Assembly: GCA_025602915.1 (NCBI GenBank)
Contig: JAHLJZ010000010.1
Span: forward strand, 434,001 to 498,000
Source: Paraphysoderma sedebokerense
Taxonomy: Eukaryota; Blastocladiomycota; Physodermatomycetes; Physodermatales; Physodermataceae
Reading direction: 5' to 3'
DNA length: 64,000 nt
Below are positions 45,001 through 56,700 of the stretch, in pieces. Numbering within the stretch: the first letter of the stretch is position 1; every line of letters begins with the position of its first letter. The notes under the pieces are model-generated. The model worked only from the letters and a program-made list of their open reading frames with translations, was not told the DNA's origin and ran no database searches. The position numbers and the translations under genes were made by a program.

Positions 45001-46146
45001 TCTGCATCCTCTCCTGGTTCATGGAGGTACATACAGTTCGGATTCTGACACACTTGATTGCGCAGGTAATATGTACAATACTTGGTCGTTCCGTTCGAGG
45101 CTCGAAGTAATCGCCCGTCACAGATACTACCGTCCACGGCGGCGATGGCTTTCGCTGCATCTTCTTTCTTCGAATATGTGACATATACACTGATAACCTC
45201 ACCTGAAACCCCGGGCTTTCCCGTCGCAGGCTTCCGGTTAATGACGACCTTTATAATGCGTCCAAACTGACCGAAGTATTCAGGCTGCCGCAAAGTCTAG
45301 CGAGAAGATCGAATAAAATTTAGCACTGATGGCATAGCATTAATATTTGAGGAAGTTTAAGTGATGGACGAACCTCTTCCACAGCCATCTTTGGAGTGAG
45401 GCCAGATACGTAAACAAGATTCCTCTGGACGACTCTAACGTTTGCTAAATGTTGACGGCCTGTTTCTCCTTGTTTCCGTTTCTGCTTTTTCCGCTTACTC
45501 TCCGCTTTCAGTCGCTTAAGTTCTTCCTCGGAAAGTGGAGTGAACTGAACATTCTGTTTATCATATTCTCGTCTACAAGCCGGACATCGACCACCGTAGT
45601 TTTCAATAATATTATTCCAGCAGAAACGACAAATCTATGCAAGCAATTGAAAGCAAAGAGTTAAAAATGTAAAAGTGATAAAAGTGATAAGCTAAATTGA
45701 CCAAACAAAATTCGATGTATGCGTGAAGTCAAACAGGCAAACAAAAGATGTTCACGGCACTGTAAACACTGAAACATCCAACTTCATAGATGTACTTTAT
45801 GCTTACAAAAACCATAGATACTATGAGAGCAATGTTCATAAGGAAATTATAACGGAGGGCATTGCATACACAACGGTGGGAACTAGCAACACCAAAGTGG
45901 ATGAGCAGAGAACAAGATTGCTCTCTGCAGGTCGGAAAGAATTGGCGGGAATCCGATGCACTTATGTACACTAAGTCGATAAATTCCGGGAAAGAAGATA
46001 GAATCAGCAAATTACCTGATATCCACAAGGACAAGGTCTGAAATTTTTGTCTGAAATGTCCAGCTCCTCCAGACACAGAGGACATTCAAAATCGTCATTC
46101 TCGGAATCTGAAGAGTAGATGTGCTTGTCGTATGATGTGGAGGCCA
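42062..46146 (-). CDS. NOT4: NOT4 (CNOT4), CCR4-NOT E3 ubiquitin ligase
   Basis: Exon 1 (46146 to about 46015) begins MASTSYDKHIYSSD and enters a C4C4 RING (FECPLCLEELD...PCPCGYQ). It continues in exon 2 (ICRFCWNNI...CPACRREYD, then the NLVYVSGL start of an RRM). Exon 3 (about 45297 downward) completes the RRM (EYFGQFGRIIKVVIN) and a CCCH finger (CTYYLRNQVCQNPNCMYLH). A very long Ser/Pro/Asn-rich tail follows across the region 44880-42062, ending in a coiled coil (LEQQVEFAKKEAAMLEQELLKII). This RING-RRM-CCCH order is diagnostic of NOT4, which ubiquitinates targets in cotranslational quality control. The tail is longer than in yeast. Intron 1 is about 380 nt, unusually long for this window. 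Confidence 0.92.
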
Positions 46147-46271
46147 TTTTCTCAGAATGCTTGCGATGAAGTTAGACGATGGCGGATGGAATAGATACAG
46201 ATGCAAGACGGAAAAGTTGTTGTCTAAAGTAGAAGGAACGGTTGTGTTTTTTTGGGAAGGTTGCGCCGGAT

Positions 46272-46277
46272 CACGTG
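46272..46277. promoter_or_regulatory. CACGTG box upstream of NOT4
   Basis: CACGTG palindrome about 126 bp upstream of the NOT4 start codon (minus strand gene). Confidence 0.35.
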
Positions 46278-46538
46278 ACTTTCATCTATTCCATTCTCAT
46301 CCACAGTCGTATTATTCTAAGGGAATTCAGCAGACATGATATGTTGATAGGTATATGTACAAGAGTGTAGGTAATAAAAAGTATGTTGAATCGCCATTCC
46401 ATCTACTCCAGCATTACTTCCCTTCCTCGACCTCCATGCCTCTTTGCAACAGTCCGAGATATGTGCTTTTGTCCTTGTAGCTTCCTCCTCAACTTGTAAG
46501 CGGAAGCTTAATTGTAGCCGTAACAATAACTGGTTGAA

Positions 46539-46831
46539 TCATTTCTTCAGTTCTGCCGTCGTGCTTTTCAGATTCTGAATGTACTTGACAAGTATTTGGT
46601 TTTCGCTCTTCAATTGTTCATACGAAGTTTTGGCTGCCGTTAATCTCGCTACCAGACCCCTCAAAGATTCTTGAAGACCTTGTATGTTGCTAGTAAAGCA
46701 CCAAAAGACGAGCAAAGATGAGTTTTAAGCTCAGAAATGCTGATTCCACGACATTTAAACGGAGGTAAATGCGCTGATGGTCTGCGAATTAAAATTACCT
46801 GATGACGGCGTCTTTGTCGGGGGACTGCATG
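46539..46831 (-). CDS. SCOC: SCOC, short coiled-coil protein
   Basis: Exon 1 starts at 46831 with MQSPDKDAVI. Exon 2 (about 46687-46539) encodes one continuous heptad-repeat helix containing LRGLVARLTAAKTSYEQL, then KSENQILVKYIQNL. The block aligns with animal SCOC (LEDLSARVDAVKEEN..., KSENQVLGQYIENLM). SCOC binds ARL1 at the Golgi and takes part in vesicle traffic and autophagy. At about 60 residues it is shorter than human SCOC but covers the conserved core. It sits between NOT4 and TSPO, head-to-head with TSPO. Confidence 0.8.
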
Positions 46832-47448
46832 GTGCCGAAGTGATATGAGTCTCAGCAATTAAAGTATGTAGAAGAGCGTGGGATAAATAGTATACACAAA
46901 AGGAGGGATGCAATCAGTCGATGCGGAATTGCATGTCCTTTGAATACGATGGCAGAGGCGGAGGAGGGAATACAAGCGAGTGCCACTTCTGCTCGGCGAC
47001 TCGAGCAAGCACCGCATCTGCAGACAAGGAATATACAATATACACTGCAGTAAAATTACCACCTGTCATCATACCAGGGTTTCTATCCGACTAACATATT
47101 GATAATCTTTTTGTAATGGGAGCAAAGGCAATGGCCCTTACAAGTAAAATATGAAGTTTAATATGGTCAAGCACACATTGAGATGTAAAGTTTTCAATTA
47201 TTATCAACCAACATTCTTGATTTCAAATTCCCCTGAATTTGGCACTGGAATATCTCAGTTAAAGTGATGCACTTCAAGTAATATGTGCTTTAATTCGAAT
47301 CAAGATGATTCCCTATTGTGTCATTGTCGCGGGATTCCCTTCCGGCGTCAGTTTTATTAACTCTGTCCACTGACCTCGGGCCTTCCATCGTTCTTCATCC
47401 ATACATGACACATCTTACCTGCATCATCCATCTTTGCCATCTCACACT
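46832..47448. other. Divergent spacer between SCOC and TSPO
   Basis: About 620 bp. An ATG near 46950 (+) opens 34 codons (MAEAEEGIQASATSARRLEQ...) and then stops. No continuation was found. No other feature seen. Confidence 0.35.
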
Positions 47449-48395
47449 ATGAGTTTCTTGAGCCCCCCTCTTGTAGCTTCTATCGGCATCCCATTGGGAC
47501 TGGGTGTGTATTCATTTGGCCCATCGTTAGTTCTTCGACGGCCAGGTTAATATATATTAACTCGTTCCTTTCTTCATCCGACGCTTCCTCCCCGATTCGC
47601 TCCTGGACTTCCACTGTTAGGTGTCCTCGGCAGTCTTTCCACCAGACCAGCTATCCAGACCTGGTATAAAGATTTGAAAAAACCAAAATGGAATCCTCCA
47701 AATTGGGTCTTTGGTCCAGGTTTGAATTGCATTGAATTGAATCAAGGCCTTTCTGAATTTATGATCTAACGATCCGTATCCTCGCCTCCTATCAGTTTGG
47801 ACATTCTTGTACATTTCTATGGGGTAAGAGTTTTACATGGACAGTTAAGAATGAAAGTGCTTGCAATTGATTATTAATTGCTAATCGCGACATTGCACTT
47901 CAAGGATCGCCTCACATCGAATCTATCAGTTACCTCCTCCCGTTAGACAACCGGCATTGACAGTCTACGCTGTCAGTCTTGGATTGAACGCTTTGTAAGT
48001 TATACAGTATTCATGCATCAGTATTCAGCGTATATCAGTTTGCTTGCTCTCATTTAACGGTTGATAAACTCATCATAGATGGTCGCCACTTTTCTTTTCG
48101 GCCAAACGAATTGGCCTCGCTTTGGTAGATATTGTCGGTTTGTGGGGAACCGTCGGAGCATCCACTGTTATGTTTTACCAAAGGGATAGAGTAGCGGGCG
48201 CTTTGATGGTTCCTTATATTGCCTGGGTCAGGTAGGCCAAACTTTCTTTAATTAACGAAATTGATTCTAACTTGCTATCCTGCTTGCTGGAATTGACATT
48301 CATTTTTTGCCATGTTGTATAATAGTCTCGCAACTGCACTCAACTTTTGGATATGGAGAAACAATGACCAGAAGAAAGTGAACAAGAAAAAATAA
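47449..48395 (+). CDS. TSPO: TSPO/TspO-MBR family membrane protein
   Basis: Five or six short exons start at 47449. The first intron is about 47546-47620. The translation gives five predicted membrane helices with TSPO signatures: RPAIQTWYKDLKKPKWNPP, WVFGPVWTFLYISMGIA, LNALWSPLFFSAKRIGLALV and a C-terminal basic tail NDQKKVNKKK. The PxWxPPxWxFxPVWTxLY block is the porphyrin/cholesterol-binding protein hallmark. TSPO sits in mitochondrial or ER membranes and binds tetrapyrroles and sterols. The stop is a TAA at 48393-48395. Confidence 0.88.
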
Positions 48396-48653
48396 TCGAA
48401 TGAAAACAGCGGACAATTTACTCAGTACCCTCAAAACTTTATATAGTTTCATTTAAAATTGAACATACTTGAATCGAACAATAAACATTTTTCATGATTA
48501 TAAATTTCTCTACGCATTACATGCAGATTCGCAAAACCAACTAGAGTTTTTATTACATCTGCAGTACGCAAAAACTAAGGCTTAATAAAAGTACATTGCA
48601 ATTCTATTAAAATTGGAGTTCCTTATAGTGCTACAGCTTTTACAAAAACTACA

Positions 48654-50611
48654 TTAAGGTTCTGTAATTACAGAGGAAATCACAGATGCTAAAGTATTAA
48701 CTAGGACATTAACTACAACAACAGAACGTGTTAGGATTCTCACCCTACCAGACGGCATACGCATGAAACTGCAAACCTGTGAAAAAAAACCCGTAGCGGC
48801 GGCTTTATCCTTCTTATCTACACCTGATTTTATGACCGGTCTTCTAACCTTGTCGTCGGACTTTTCTTTAATCCTTTTGGAAGGAATTAATCCTGATTTG
48901 CTCGAACTGATAGACCTAGAATTCTTTGTCGCATTAGTAGGCTGGGGAGAAGGTGACAATCGAGGGCGTTTTTGCTGATGGGATAACAAAGTGTCAGACT
49001 GCTTATGATTAGACGACTGTGAGGAGGGTCTAGGCGAATATCGATCGAAATCATGTTCAAGTTCGCGCTTTCGTTTCGGTGACGATTTGGATGGGAGTAC
49101 TCCAATCTAAAGTAAAGAATGTTACTATCACGCGCATTTGGCAAGATATAAGCTTTCTGAGCAAAATTGAAAGGAAACAGACTTCAGCAAAAAAGGAATT
49201 CGCGGTGGCCGCGGGTTTAGTGGTTGATGGTTCCGGCCGAGAGCGGACTCTTTCCGATTGACTCGGCAGTTCAGCTTTGCGAGAATGAGTTAAACTTGGA
49301 GGAGTCGACGGTCTCGATTTGGATGATAAAGTTATCGGCGATCTATCATTTCGGTGGGATACCTGCGTGTATTCGTCGTAAATCACATATCTTCCAAAAA
49401 TAAAACCAAGAGAAAAAGGAGCCAAAAATTACTTGATTCCGACTAACAACAGATTCTGGACGAGAAGATGGAGATTTTGATGACAGAGATGTGTACTGGA
49501 TGCTTCTGGATCCCCCCAGACGATGCAGTTGAGGACTCGATGAAGAGGCTGAAGGCTTCGACAGTCGTTGAAATCGGGACGCTCTAAATTGAAATCATTA
49601 TTTACATGGATCTCCTGGCACAACTAGAATTGGATGGAAATAATTGATCCCTACTCTCTTCTTGCCTGTAACTTTGATTTCCGCATTAGACTTTTCCCGA
49701 CGGATTCTGAGAATAGAAGTGGAAAGGAAAGGTACAATTAATAAATGTCACATCATAGGTGGAACCATTAAGAAAATCATACTTGTGCTTGTACTTGTAC
49801 TTGTGTGAGCGAAATGCTCCCTCTTCTTTTTATCTGGAATCACAACGTCGGTCACAACAATCTTTCGCGATTCCTTCTTCTTCTCCAAAGCCTTATACTT
49901 GTTTCTCAGCTTCGCCGCAGCGAGCGCAACATTTTGTTGTTTCTCTTCTAATTTGTCCTAATGCCACATAAACCCAATTAATATGCATAACTTTAAATTT
50001 TCTCTCCACACGCAGGGATATGACACAAACCATGTATAAATCTCGCCACGTATCAAATTCAAGCTCACCATCTTCATATTGCTCCTTGACGTCTGGAAAC
50101 TCGGAAAGACAATGTCGCATCCAAATGTCTAGGAAAGAACGAAAATCAATTTGACCAACTCGATAACCTCTCGCGAATTAGTGGCTAGTAGACTTACCAT
50201 TTGTATCTTCAATCAGGTACTAATAAGAATACAGAGAAAAACCAAGATATAATTAATAGCTATTTAAATATGCATAACCTTATAATAATATAAGTCCATA
50301 CATCGTTATACGCTTCCAGTTTCATTAATATTTCAGCGGGCAGTGTATTGAGGATATCTTCGATTAAATAAAACTGCAGATTGGGTGTCAATACATTGAT
50401 AACCACATTCGGTTCATTTATCGAATGGCAAGACTTACGGGCACATTTCTCAAATCTCGCATAGCTATATAATTAGAGTTAAGGACCAGACATGAATTAG
50501 TTGTTCCAGAGACAACTTGAGGGAACACGACATACTGTATAGACATGTCTTAAGGGCACTCTGACATAAATGGTACAGAGATGGAACATTATGACGAGAT
50601 TGTATCAGCAT
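48654..50611 (-). CDS. ELOA: Elongin A
   Basis: Many short exons. The first begins at 50611 (MLIQSRHNVPSLYHLCQS), the N-terminal helical entry to the Elongin-A domain. It continues with NVPFYLIEDILNTLPAEILMKLEAYND, the F-box-like (BC-box) region, then a DIWMRHCLSEFPDV...WRDLYM exon and a KLEEKQQNVALAAAKLRNKYK helix. The second half is disordered, basic and Ser/Pro-rich. It has two similar exon ends, AATANSFFAE and AAATGFFSQ. Elongin A stimulates RNA polymerase II elongation and, with Elongin B/C and a cullin, ubiquitinates stalled polymerase. The 3' end is uncertain: in one reading the frame stops near 48702, in the other at 48654. Confidence 0.8.
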
Positions 50612-50705
50612 CTTAAGGTATAGAATAAATGGGTTTTCTTGCAAATTCGCTATCAGATGAGCCGAAAGGCTGGCGGGGTTGTCGGAAGAGGAGGTGAAAG
50701 GGAGT

Positions 50706-50711
50706 CACGTG
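50706..50711. promoter_or_regulatory. CACGTG box upstream of Elongin A
   Basis: CACGTG palindrome about 95 bp upstream of the Elongin A start (minus strand) and immediately beyond the 3' end of the neighbouring methyltransferase. Confidence 0.35.
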
Positions 50712-50726
50712 AACTAAATTAATTTA

Positions 50727-52368
50727 TTATTCAACAGATATTATCTTTCTTATCCTAGCTATAAATAATCCACTCGTTCCGCTACTTAAAGGATCGAACC
50801 TAACGGTGTGTCTAAGATCAATTCCATTACACTTGTCGGCTGTATTATGTTTGTTGCCGTAATTTCTATTTACAGGATAAGAATCCACGTTCGGTATCGG
50901 TTCAAGAGTAGCATCTGAATGCTCCAATAAAAAGTGCTGCACGATTGATTCGTTCTGTCGCCGGGAGAAACTGTTTCCGAATACAGAGACCAGGTCAGTC
51001 ATTCACATCCTGTAAATTCATGAATTCAAACATCGACTCCTTAACATACCTGCATGTTGAGTATATCATCACACCGCCGGGTTTTAGGAGCCGGAAACCG
51101 TTAGCTATTAGTCGCCGCTACATAACATAAACAGACAACATTCTATGAGAACAATAGGAATAATGTGGTGTATTTTCAAAAACTGTCACGGACCTGCAGC
51201 GTCTCCAATTCATCGAGGCGGCAAGAGTCCAGCCAAACTCTTTTCTCCAACTCGTCCATATCCCAAGTCCTTCCATATTTTAGTATATGTGCGATACTCC
51301 CATCGTGAGTGCATTCGGCATCCACGATCACCTTGTCATATAAATATTCAGAACCTTGAAACTGAGGATCGAAGCGTAACAGCTTCGGGGCAAAGAATGG
51401 TTTCGATATTGACAGTGGGGACTTCACTATTGATGAAGACGTTGGATTTTCCACGGCAGAGCTGGGTTCAGTAAGGTTAGACTTTATCTGATGCATTCTT
51501 AACGCACTCGTTATTGGGGCCCAAATATCGAATGATGTTCCATCGGCACAGAACAGCCTTCCATTTCCAATTTTATACTTTTTCAAAAGGCTTCTGCAAA
51601 TAGACAATCTCTCTTTTGAAATGTCTACGCCTGTTACTGTTCCCTGTCCTCTGCGGTTGCCCGTTTCTTGCAAATTAGAGATCATCAATAGTTTTGCTCC
51701 GGGGGCACAGCAGAGATCAAGAACATGATCATCAGATTCTGGTCCTAAAGCTTTGACGGCTACGGCCGATGATATGTCGATCCCAAAGATCTAGCGAAAA
51801 AGTAAAAAGGTTTAGAGATTCAGAACTTATCCAGACACCAATGAAATCTTGCAATATAACCGGCATACCTTGCCTTCTTTATATCTGTGTAAATAAATGA
51901 ACAGAGGAGGCCCCATAATGGGTTATGTCAGATACCACTCTCCAAGGGAACGATTCTTCAACCTATAAAGGAGTAAGAAACTTACAATTCTGAATTCACA
52001 ATTTTCACATCTCCTTCAATCGAATAAAACCCATCCAGCCATTCAATTTTCTTAACGACTGCAATACGATTTAGTTGTGATTCAAGGACATTCTCGTCAA
52101 TTTCATGAGCAAAGTCAGGGTGGACTCTGATATAACGGGGCAGGCTTTCAGCGGCTGAATAATGGTCGATACTAATATCGTTTTGAAGGAGATAGTTGAC
52201 GAATGCTGGAGGAAAATTGGGAGTGTTGCTGATATTCGAATTCTGTAGCTCTACTGGCTGCATCCAAACTATTAATGTATACTTGGTGGCAGATGGAATT
52301 CGATTCCGCCAATTTTTTGCGAGTTTCAACCCCAGCGTAAAGTAAAGCGTTCCCCCCCTTGCGCACAT
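50727..52368 (-). CDS. NOP2/Sun-family RNA cytosine-5 methyltransferase
   Basis: Exon 1 is 52368-51986, exon 2 a 16-nt microexon (51884-51869), and exon 3 starts at 51790. A short exon near 51120-51053 and a last exon near 50965-50727 follow. The protein has NFPPAFVNYLLQNDI at the N-terminus, then the SAM motif I (VLDLCCAPGAK). Motif IV is VDAECTHDGS, which keeps the catalytic-region Cys but replaces the usual PCSGDG. Motif VI is YSTCSFSRRQNE. This is an RsmB/NSUN-type m5C methyltransferase; the ECTHDGS form marks a less-studied branch, and the RNA target is unknown. Only 26 bp separate the first ATG from the TAF9 start. A later ATG at 52263 begins just before the conserved region and may be the true start. 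Confidence 0.8.
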
Positions 52369-52394
52369 TCTATCTCCATCGTTATATATATAAA
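52369..52394. promoter_or_regulatory. Very short divergent intergenic region (NSUN-type / TAF9)
   Basis: Twenty-six bases, largely a TATATATATAAA-like stretch, lie between the outermost ATGs of two divergent genes. At least one transcript must start inside the other gene's annotated coding end, or the methyltransferase starts at 52263. Confidence 0.4.
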
Positions 52395-53374
52395 ATGACA
52401 AACACAACTATTCCATCCCCCCTTCCTCCATCGGTAACATCCACGCCTCATGATTCCTCTGATTCTCCGCAAACAGCAAAACTGCTGGCCTTGTTGATGC
52501 AGTCTATGGGTATCGACGAATCAGATCCGAGAGTAACGCAGATGTTGTTGGAATTTGCTCACAGTGTGTAATCGAAACTGTTTCCCTTCATACGATTTGC
52601 ATTCGTCAAAGTACTAATGGACATTATGATTACCCAGGGTATATAATCGATACACTTCATGATTCCTTACTTTACTCGGATCACGCCGGGAGGACTGAAA
52701 TCGATATTGAAGATGTGAAATTGGCAATACAGTCCAGAGTAAATTACAGTTTTGCCACTCCTCCTCCGAAAGATGTACGTTGGATCAGTATTTTTAATTG
52801 GCCGTGAATCTGCCACTCCTCGGTCGTGCAACTTGTGTTCGCTAACCAAGACATATTATTCTTCGTGGATATAAATTTTGATTTTATAACCGTTACAATG
52901 CCAATGAGGACAGTTTTTGTTGGAACAAGCTAAAGAAAAGAATAGTATACCGCTGCCACTTGTTGGGGAGAGTTTAGGATTAAGATTACCGCCCGAACAG
53001 TTTTGTTTAACTTCGGTGAACTACCAGATCGTTCCGCAGGTAACTATTCTAAATATCTAGTTGACGAAATTCTTAACGGCCCTTCTAAGACAATTGAATA
53101 GAAACAAAACATTGCCACATCTAAGCAGCCACAGGCCAGTCAACTGCATCAACAGCAACAGCCCGACGAGACTGATTCCGAGATGGAAGATTTGGATGCC
53201 CTGTCGCATCAAGATGAAGATGCCATGAATATAGATACCAATGCTGCAAGTAATGGTGCAGTTAAGATGGAAGATATTCAGAATGTAATGAGCCCAGTTG
53301 ATTTAGAAATGCCTGGTTTAGGGCCAGGAGGTGCTGCAAAGGTGAGAGGTGAAGAAGATGATTATGATTTTTAA
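52395..53374 (+). CDS. TAF9: TAF9, TFIID/SAGA histone-fold subunit
   Basis: Exon 1 is 52395-52563 and exon 2 starts at 52638. Two further exons end at the TAA at 53372-53374. The histone fold spans KLLALLMQSMGIDESDPRV, then LLEFAHRYIIDTLHDSLLYSDHA and IDIEDVKLAIQSRV. The conserved TAF9 extension follows: ATPPPKDFLLEQAKEKNSIPLP and LRLPPEQFCLTSVNYQIV. It pairs with TAF6 in TFIID and SAGA. The tail is acidic and Gln-rich and ends EEDDYDF. It is head-to-head with the methyltransferase. Confidence 0.92.
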
Positions 53375-53785
53375 AATTGGGAATTCACATTTAGTGGCGG
53401 TTAGCACGCCGAGAAGTTTGTACAAATTATAATGTTCATTATGTTTGAATGACAGCATAAGGTTCAAATTGTAGAAAATAATAATCAGGAACATTTTGTT
53501 TTGTAATGATGCATTGTTATCTCATCGAGTCCTGGGGGAACTTAGAAACATTTTTTAACTGTTGGCATCAGAGCACAACTGTGGTGTTCATTATATATGT
53601 AATTGCCGAGTTGTACAAATTTTTTACCTAATATCCGATTATTTACTACCTAGCCAAATTCTAGAGAGAAGAGTTTGAGGGTCGCACACTGTAAATCTCG
53701 CTTTCTATAGCTACATCTCCTTTTGCCTTACAGTAGGCAACACATTACATATTCTAGGCAACAAATGTAGGTTCTTAATACTGCA
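53375..53785. other. Convergent spacer between TAF9 and CCDC40
   Basis: AT-rich, 0.4 kb, with no recognisable gene. Presumably both 3' UTRs. Confidence 0.45.
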
Positions 53786-56700
53786 CTATACCGCTAAAAT
53801 AGCATGAGTTGTCGCGACAATAGACTTGACTGATTCGAGTGATTCACGGACATGCGCTTCGGCCGATTTCTATGATTGAACAATGGACAGCAAAAGTGGT
53901 AGTTAGCAACATACCACATACATATTGGTATCCTTGATCGTGAGTGATGATGCGCGTACCCCGAGGATGTCTACAATTCCTTCAACTTTTTTAAACTTTT
54001 CAGATTGTCTTTGAATTTCTTCTTGGTGCAGGTTAGTGTCCTTTATTGTCTGTTGATATTTTCCTTCCTTGATTGATAAGTATCGTTTGGCTTTCTTTTG
54101 ATAAAAATTGATCTCGGTGAATATCTATCCAAAAAAAGTATTATGCGCAGTCAGTGTGTGCTTCTTGAATACGTGAATGAAGTTACAGCGTACCTTTGCT
54201 TTCTCTGAAAGCTTATGCTCAATTGTGAACACCAATTCTTGCTGTTTTTTGGCTAACGATTGACAAGCATCTGCTGTTTCGCGCAATTGAAGGTTAAGTC
54301 GCTCTTGTGAATCCACGAGGACGTCAATATCTGGGTTATAAAATTATTGGTTCAAGCCAGCCAAGTGAAATGTTGTTTAATGGGGGTGAAAAAATCTCGG
54401 GAATTTTCAAATAAAGTTAAACTCTTACCGTGGTCGCAGTCTCGTAAATCTTGCATCGCAGCCTTCAATCTTTTATTCAAGTCAGCTATTGCTTTATTTA
54501 AAGCCGCCTGATTGAGACCTTTGCTCTTGACCTTAGATCTTATTGGCAAAGAAAAAACCACTTCAATATGGGCAGTCGGGGACGTTATATAATAATCACA
54601 ACGAACCGGTTTCCGATTGTCTCTCTCCTGGTTATGCTTCTTTCCATCTCCGCAATTAATTTCTCTTGCAATTTTTGCAGCGCACTGTACCGAAGCTCCA
54701 TTCTATGAATTTCTGAAGTCATTTCACGGATTTCTTGTGCGCCAACGTTGGGATCCAAGGCAGCTTGGGTTTCTTTCGCAAGCTGAATTTTCTTGTCCCA
54801 GAGCAATATTTGGTGCCTGTAGTACGAAAGTTTAGAGATTGACACCGGGGAAAACAAAGATGATACGCACTCTACTTCAATCAAGTCTGCCAATGCTTTA
54901 TCCTTTTCCTCCTTTAATGTCTCAACCATCTGTTCTAATCTTACAGATTCAAGCTCCGCGTCCTGTGCTTCAGGTTAGGGATTACATCTACCGAGCTAAC
55001 CACAAACGTGTTACTGTACCTTCAGTCTACATCTAAATTCATGCTCTAAACCGAGATTATTCTCTTGTAATATAGCTTGGGTTGCCGCTTGTTTGGACAG
55101 AATTGTATTGACTTTAACCATGTCCTTCTGTAATGCCCTAATATGGCGCTGGTGCTGTTTGATTTCTTTTTCTTCCCGTTCAAATTGGGCTGAACAAGGC
55201 AAAATTTAGATGCACGCATTAGCAAGTATTAATTTGACCGGTATATGGTAAATTGATACGTACCATTAACCGACATTCGCTTTCGACTTAGTACCGTTTG
55301 CCGCATTTTCAAGTCTTGGATTATATCACTCAATTCTTGCGATTTTCTTGTCATGCTAACTAAATCGTTTTGAGTTTTGAGCCAGAACCGTTGAAGTTCT
55401 GAGCACTCTTTCTCCTTCGCGTTCACAGTTTTGCTGAGATTGTTAATTGTTGCCTCCAATGGGCCGGTGGTCTCGTCCTTGGGGGAGTGAAGGGCGGTAA
55501 GCGGATGATGTTCTCTCATGAAAAGGAATATAACTAGTTACCAAAAATTGACTCGCCAATTGATTATACTTCTTATTTAACAGGTCAATTTCAGATTGCT
55601 TTTTTGAAAGCTCATCATTTCTACGCCTAATCTCTATTTCATATTTCTCAATAATCGCGTTCTTTTCATGCAAATCTTTATCTAAACTCTGTAGAGTTCC
55701 TTTCAAATGCCGTGTTCTACTACTGACATGCAACGCTTCAACTTTCATTCCGGCCAGCTCGTTTTGCGTTTGGGCAATAATCGCTTCCTGAAGGTTTTCC
55801 AATCAGTCATCGAAACTCCGAGGATAACAAACAACATACCTTCTCTGCAATGACTTCTCTCAGTGTCCGCACGTCTCGCTTTATACCAAATGCGCCTTTA
55901 TCAATAGAGAGCTGCGTTTGGAGTTCATCCGAGATCTCCTTTTCTATTTTTTGAATCTGCTGAACCACGGTCGTTGTTTGTTTTTGAAGATTGTTTATCT
56001 GATTTACAATTGATTGCCTTTCATGATTGGCTGAAGATAGTTCAGCCTCTGTTTGTTGTAATGTCTTTGTATACATGCTGTATTTCTCCGTCATGCCCTC
56101 TCGATTTTGTTCTATTGATTCCATTTGACGGTTCAAGAATTCGATTTCAGATTCGACTTTTGAGAGAACGGCGGTTAAATTCTCGTTTTGATCTTGTACT
56201 TTACGCAGCAAAAGCTTGAATCCATGAATTTCGTTGTTTTTAACGAGTAAAGAATCTTTTTCTTTCCTGAAGCGATGGATTTAGTGACTTCCTAGCATCC
56301 CCAAAAGTCGCATGAACATACTGTATAGCTTTTTCAACCTTACTAAGAATTTCCTGTCTGCGCTGCATACCAACTAAACTGCTTTTCCACTGATGCAATA
56401 GTTGACGTCTCTCAAAAGTGATGGCATCCATCTCCATTGTGGCTTCTTGCAGGGCTTCATGGGCGAGTTTAGTTTCTTTTTGTTGAGACAAAAGCTGTGC
56501 CTCATATGTCAGCTTTCGTTCTTGTAGCCGTTTCACTTGTTCTGTCAGTTGGTCAATGTAATAGTCCTATGATGGAATAACATATGTTTCTTAGTAGCCA
56601 TGACCAGGTTGACAATCATTGAATCCAAACCTGACGCTTTTTCTCAAGTTCTTGCTTAATTAAATCCTCTTCTGCTTTTTGTATCGTCCTCCGCGTCAGG

